From Prorocentrum cordatum (Eukaryota > Sar > Dinophyceae > Prorocentrales > Prorocentraceae), in contig CAUYUJ010019604.1 in assembly GCA_963575745.1 (NCBI GenBank), forward strand, positions 606,776-670,775: 64,000 nt of DNA, in the 5' to 3' direction. The position numbers and the translations under genes are program-made. Under the pieces are notes generated by a model. It did no database searches, had not been told where the DNA came from, and saw nothing but the letters and a program-made list of their open reading frames with translations. Of this stretch, positions 63,043-64,000 are shown one piece after another. How positions within the stretch are numbered: position 1 is the first letter of the stretch; each line of letters starts with the position of its first letter.

Positions 63043-64000
63043 GCTCGATGGGTATGAAGAGTGTGCCAGCGCTGCTCGTCGGACGTCGCCCCTGGGGGCA
63101 ACTTCGAGGCCAGCGGGCTGCAGGCCGACGCCGCGGTGAATTTGGCCGCCGGGCGAGGCGCAGCTGCATTCGGTTTCGTGAAATGCGGCAGGCTGGGCCC
63201 AACCCGTTTCCAGGGGCGTGGCGCCCTGGGCCGCGCGACGAGGGCGTCGCGTGGCACAGGTGTTTTGCGCTGCCCTGGGGCCCCAGTCGCAGAGGAAAAG
63301 GAAAGAGCCCGTGGCTGGATCCATCAGCAGCGCAACAGTTCGCGTCTTGTCGACGTTGCTGACCTGGGGCCCCAAGGCGAGTAGCTAGCTTCTTTGCGTT
63401 CCGTTTTCTTCTACTTATCCTTCCGCCCCGCGCCTCCCCTTCTCGATGATATCGGCGCCCCAGCGCAAAGATAAAAGAAGTGTTCCCCCCAAGGGGAACA
63501 CATCTTTTATTATCCTCATCCCTCCTCCCTCCCTCCTCCTCCTCCTCCTCGTCCGCCTCCTCGCGCCCTGCCTCTGGCGCAGAGACCTCGCCAGACACGT
63601 CGCAAAATCTGCTAAACCAATCCCTGCAACCGTCGTGGCAATGTCACCGTCGTTGACGCTGCAAGCGCTCTTGCAAGCCACGGATCACTGCGACGGGGGT
63701 GCACCCCGCAATTGCGGATAAGAGTGCGGGGGCGGGTTGGCCAGCGCGGTGTTTGCGACCCGCCCGCGGCTCTTGTCGTGGAAGGCTCTCTGCGTGGGAT
63801 CTCGGGGGCGGGGCGCGACTCAAGAACAAAAGCGCCCCGGGGATCTTTCAATTGAACCCGGGGGCTATTCCGGGAGTCGCTTTGGCTATCTTGGGGGCCT
63901 CCTGGGCCGTCTCCAGCATTCAGAAACAAAAATGCAACATTGAGGGCTCTAGGAGACTGAGGGCTCTGAGGACTGAGGGCTCAATGGGACTGAGGATTAG
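63043..64000 (+). other. Right-end spacer with hairpin and small repeats
   Basis: No gene was supported. It contains a compact hairpin (63471-63510), a CTCCTC tract at 63515-63555 and, at the extreme end, repeats of ACTGAGGGCTC from about 63940. Confidence 0.45.
63471..63510. repeat. 18-bp stem, 4-nt loop hairpin
   Basis: ATAAAAGAAGTGTTCCCC (63471-63488) pairs with GGGGAACACATCTTTTAT (63493-63510) with one mismatch; the loop is CCAA. There is no obvious neighbouring gene end within 400 bp on the plus strand. Confidence 0.85.

Overview
The window looks like nuclear DNA of a dinoflagellate or a close relative. The evidence is indirect. Protein-coding signal comes in short G/C-ending exons, and nearly every credible exon reads on the + strand. 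The presumed introns are full of microsatellites and alternating purine-pyrimidine tracts. Lys/Glu-rich proteins with a KRPAAA-type motif occur, dispersed repeats are abundant, and a copia-like retrotransposon is present. No tRNA, rRNA or prokaryotic operon structure was recognised.

Layout. 0-4.8 kb: a GC-rich dispersed repeat (family A), a composite repeat with a head, a tandem array and a tail (family B), then a gene whose C-terminal part is a coding minisatellite. 4.8-20 kb: acidic or lysine-rich exons separated by GA, GAC, GATGAT, CA, TA and TTTCGTGG repeats. 20.7-22.5 kb: a spliced, transposase-like gene that may derive from CACTA/EnSpm elements. 22.9-24.6 kb: a fold-back inverted repeat and another family A copy. 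25.5-26.4 kb: an orphan ORF of lower GC content. 27.7-28.7, 32.6, 34.5 and 42.5-43.5 kb: further exon clusters. 30-32 kb: GGACA-based tandem repeats. 35.4-36.5 kb: a CTTGGGG minisatellite. 36.7-41.3 kb: a second family B copy enclosed by inverted family A sequence. 41.8-42.2 kb: about 300 bp of CT repeat.

The most notable object is a complete LTR retrotransposon at 44427-62348. It has 197-bp LTRs differing at 6 positions, a 5-bp target duplication (GCTGT) and a G-rich tract before the 3' LTR. A copia-style primer site follows the 5' LTR directly. Gag carries CCCH zinc fingers, and Pol has the copia order protease, integrase, RT, RNase H. Pol is followed by about 7.7 kb holding three long extra ORFs (797, about 970-998 and about 754 aa). 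The middle ORF contains a domain resembling the Tpt1/KptA RNA 2'-phosphotransferase (ADP-ribosyltransferase) fold; the other two match nothing I recognise. Gag-pol has at least six frameshifts and three in-frame stops, whereas the extra ORFs are essentially open.

The host exons between repeats cannot be joined confidently into full genes without RNA data. A few neighbouring pairs are phase-compatible across GT-AG introns (17571-17681 with 17820-18005; 42543-42626 with 43044-43460; 62641-62700 with 62832-63042).
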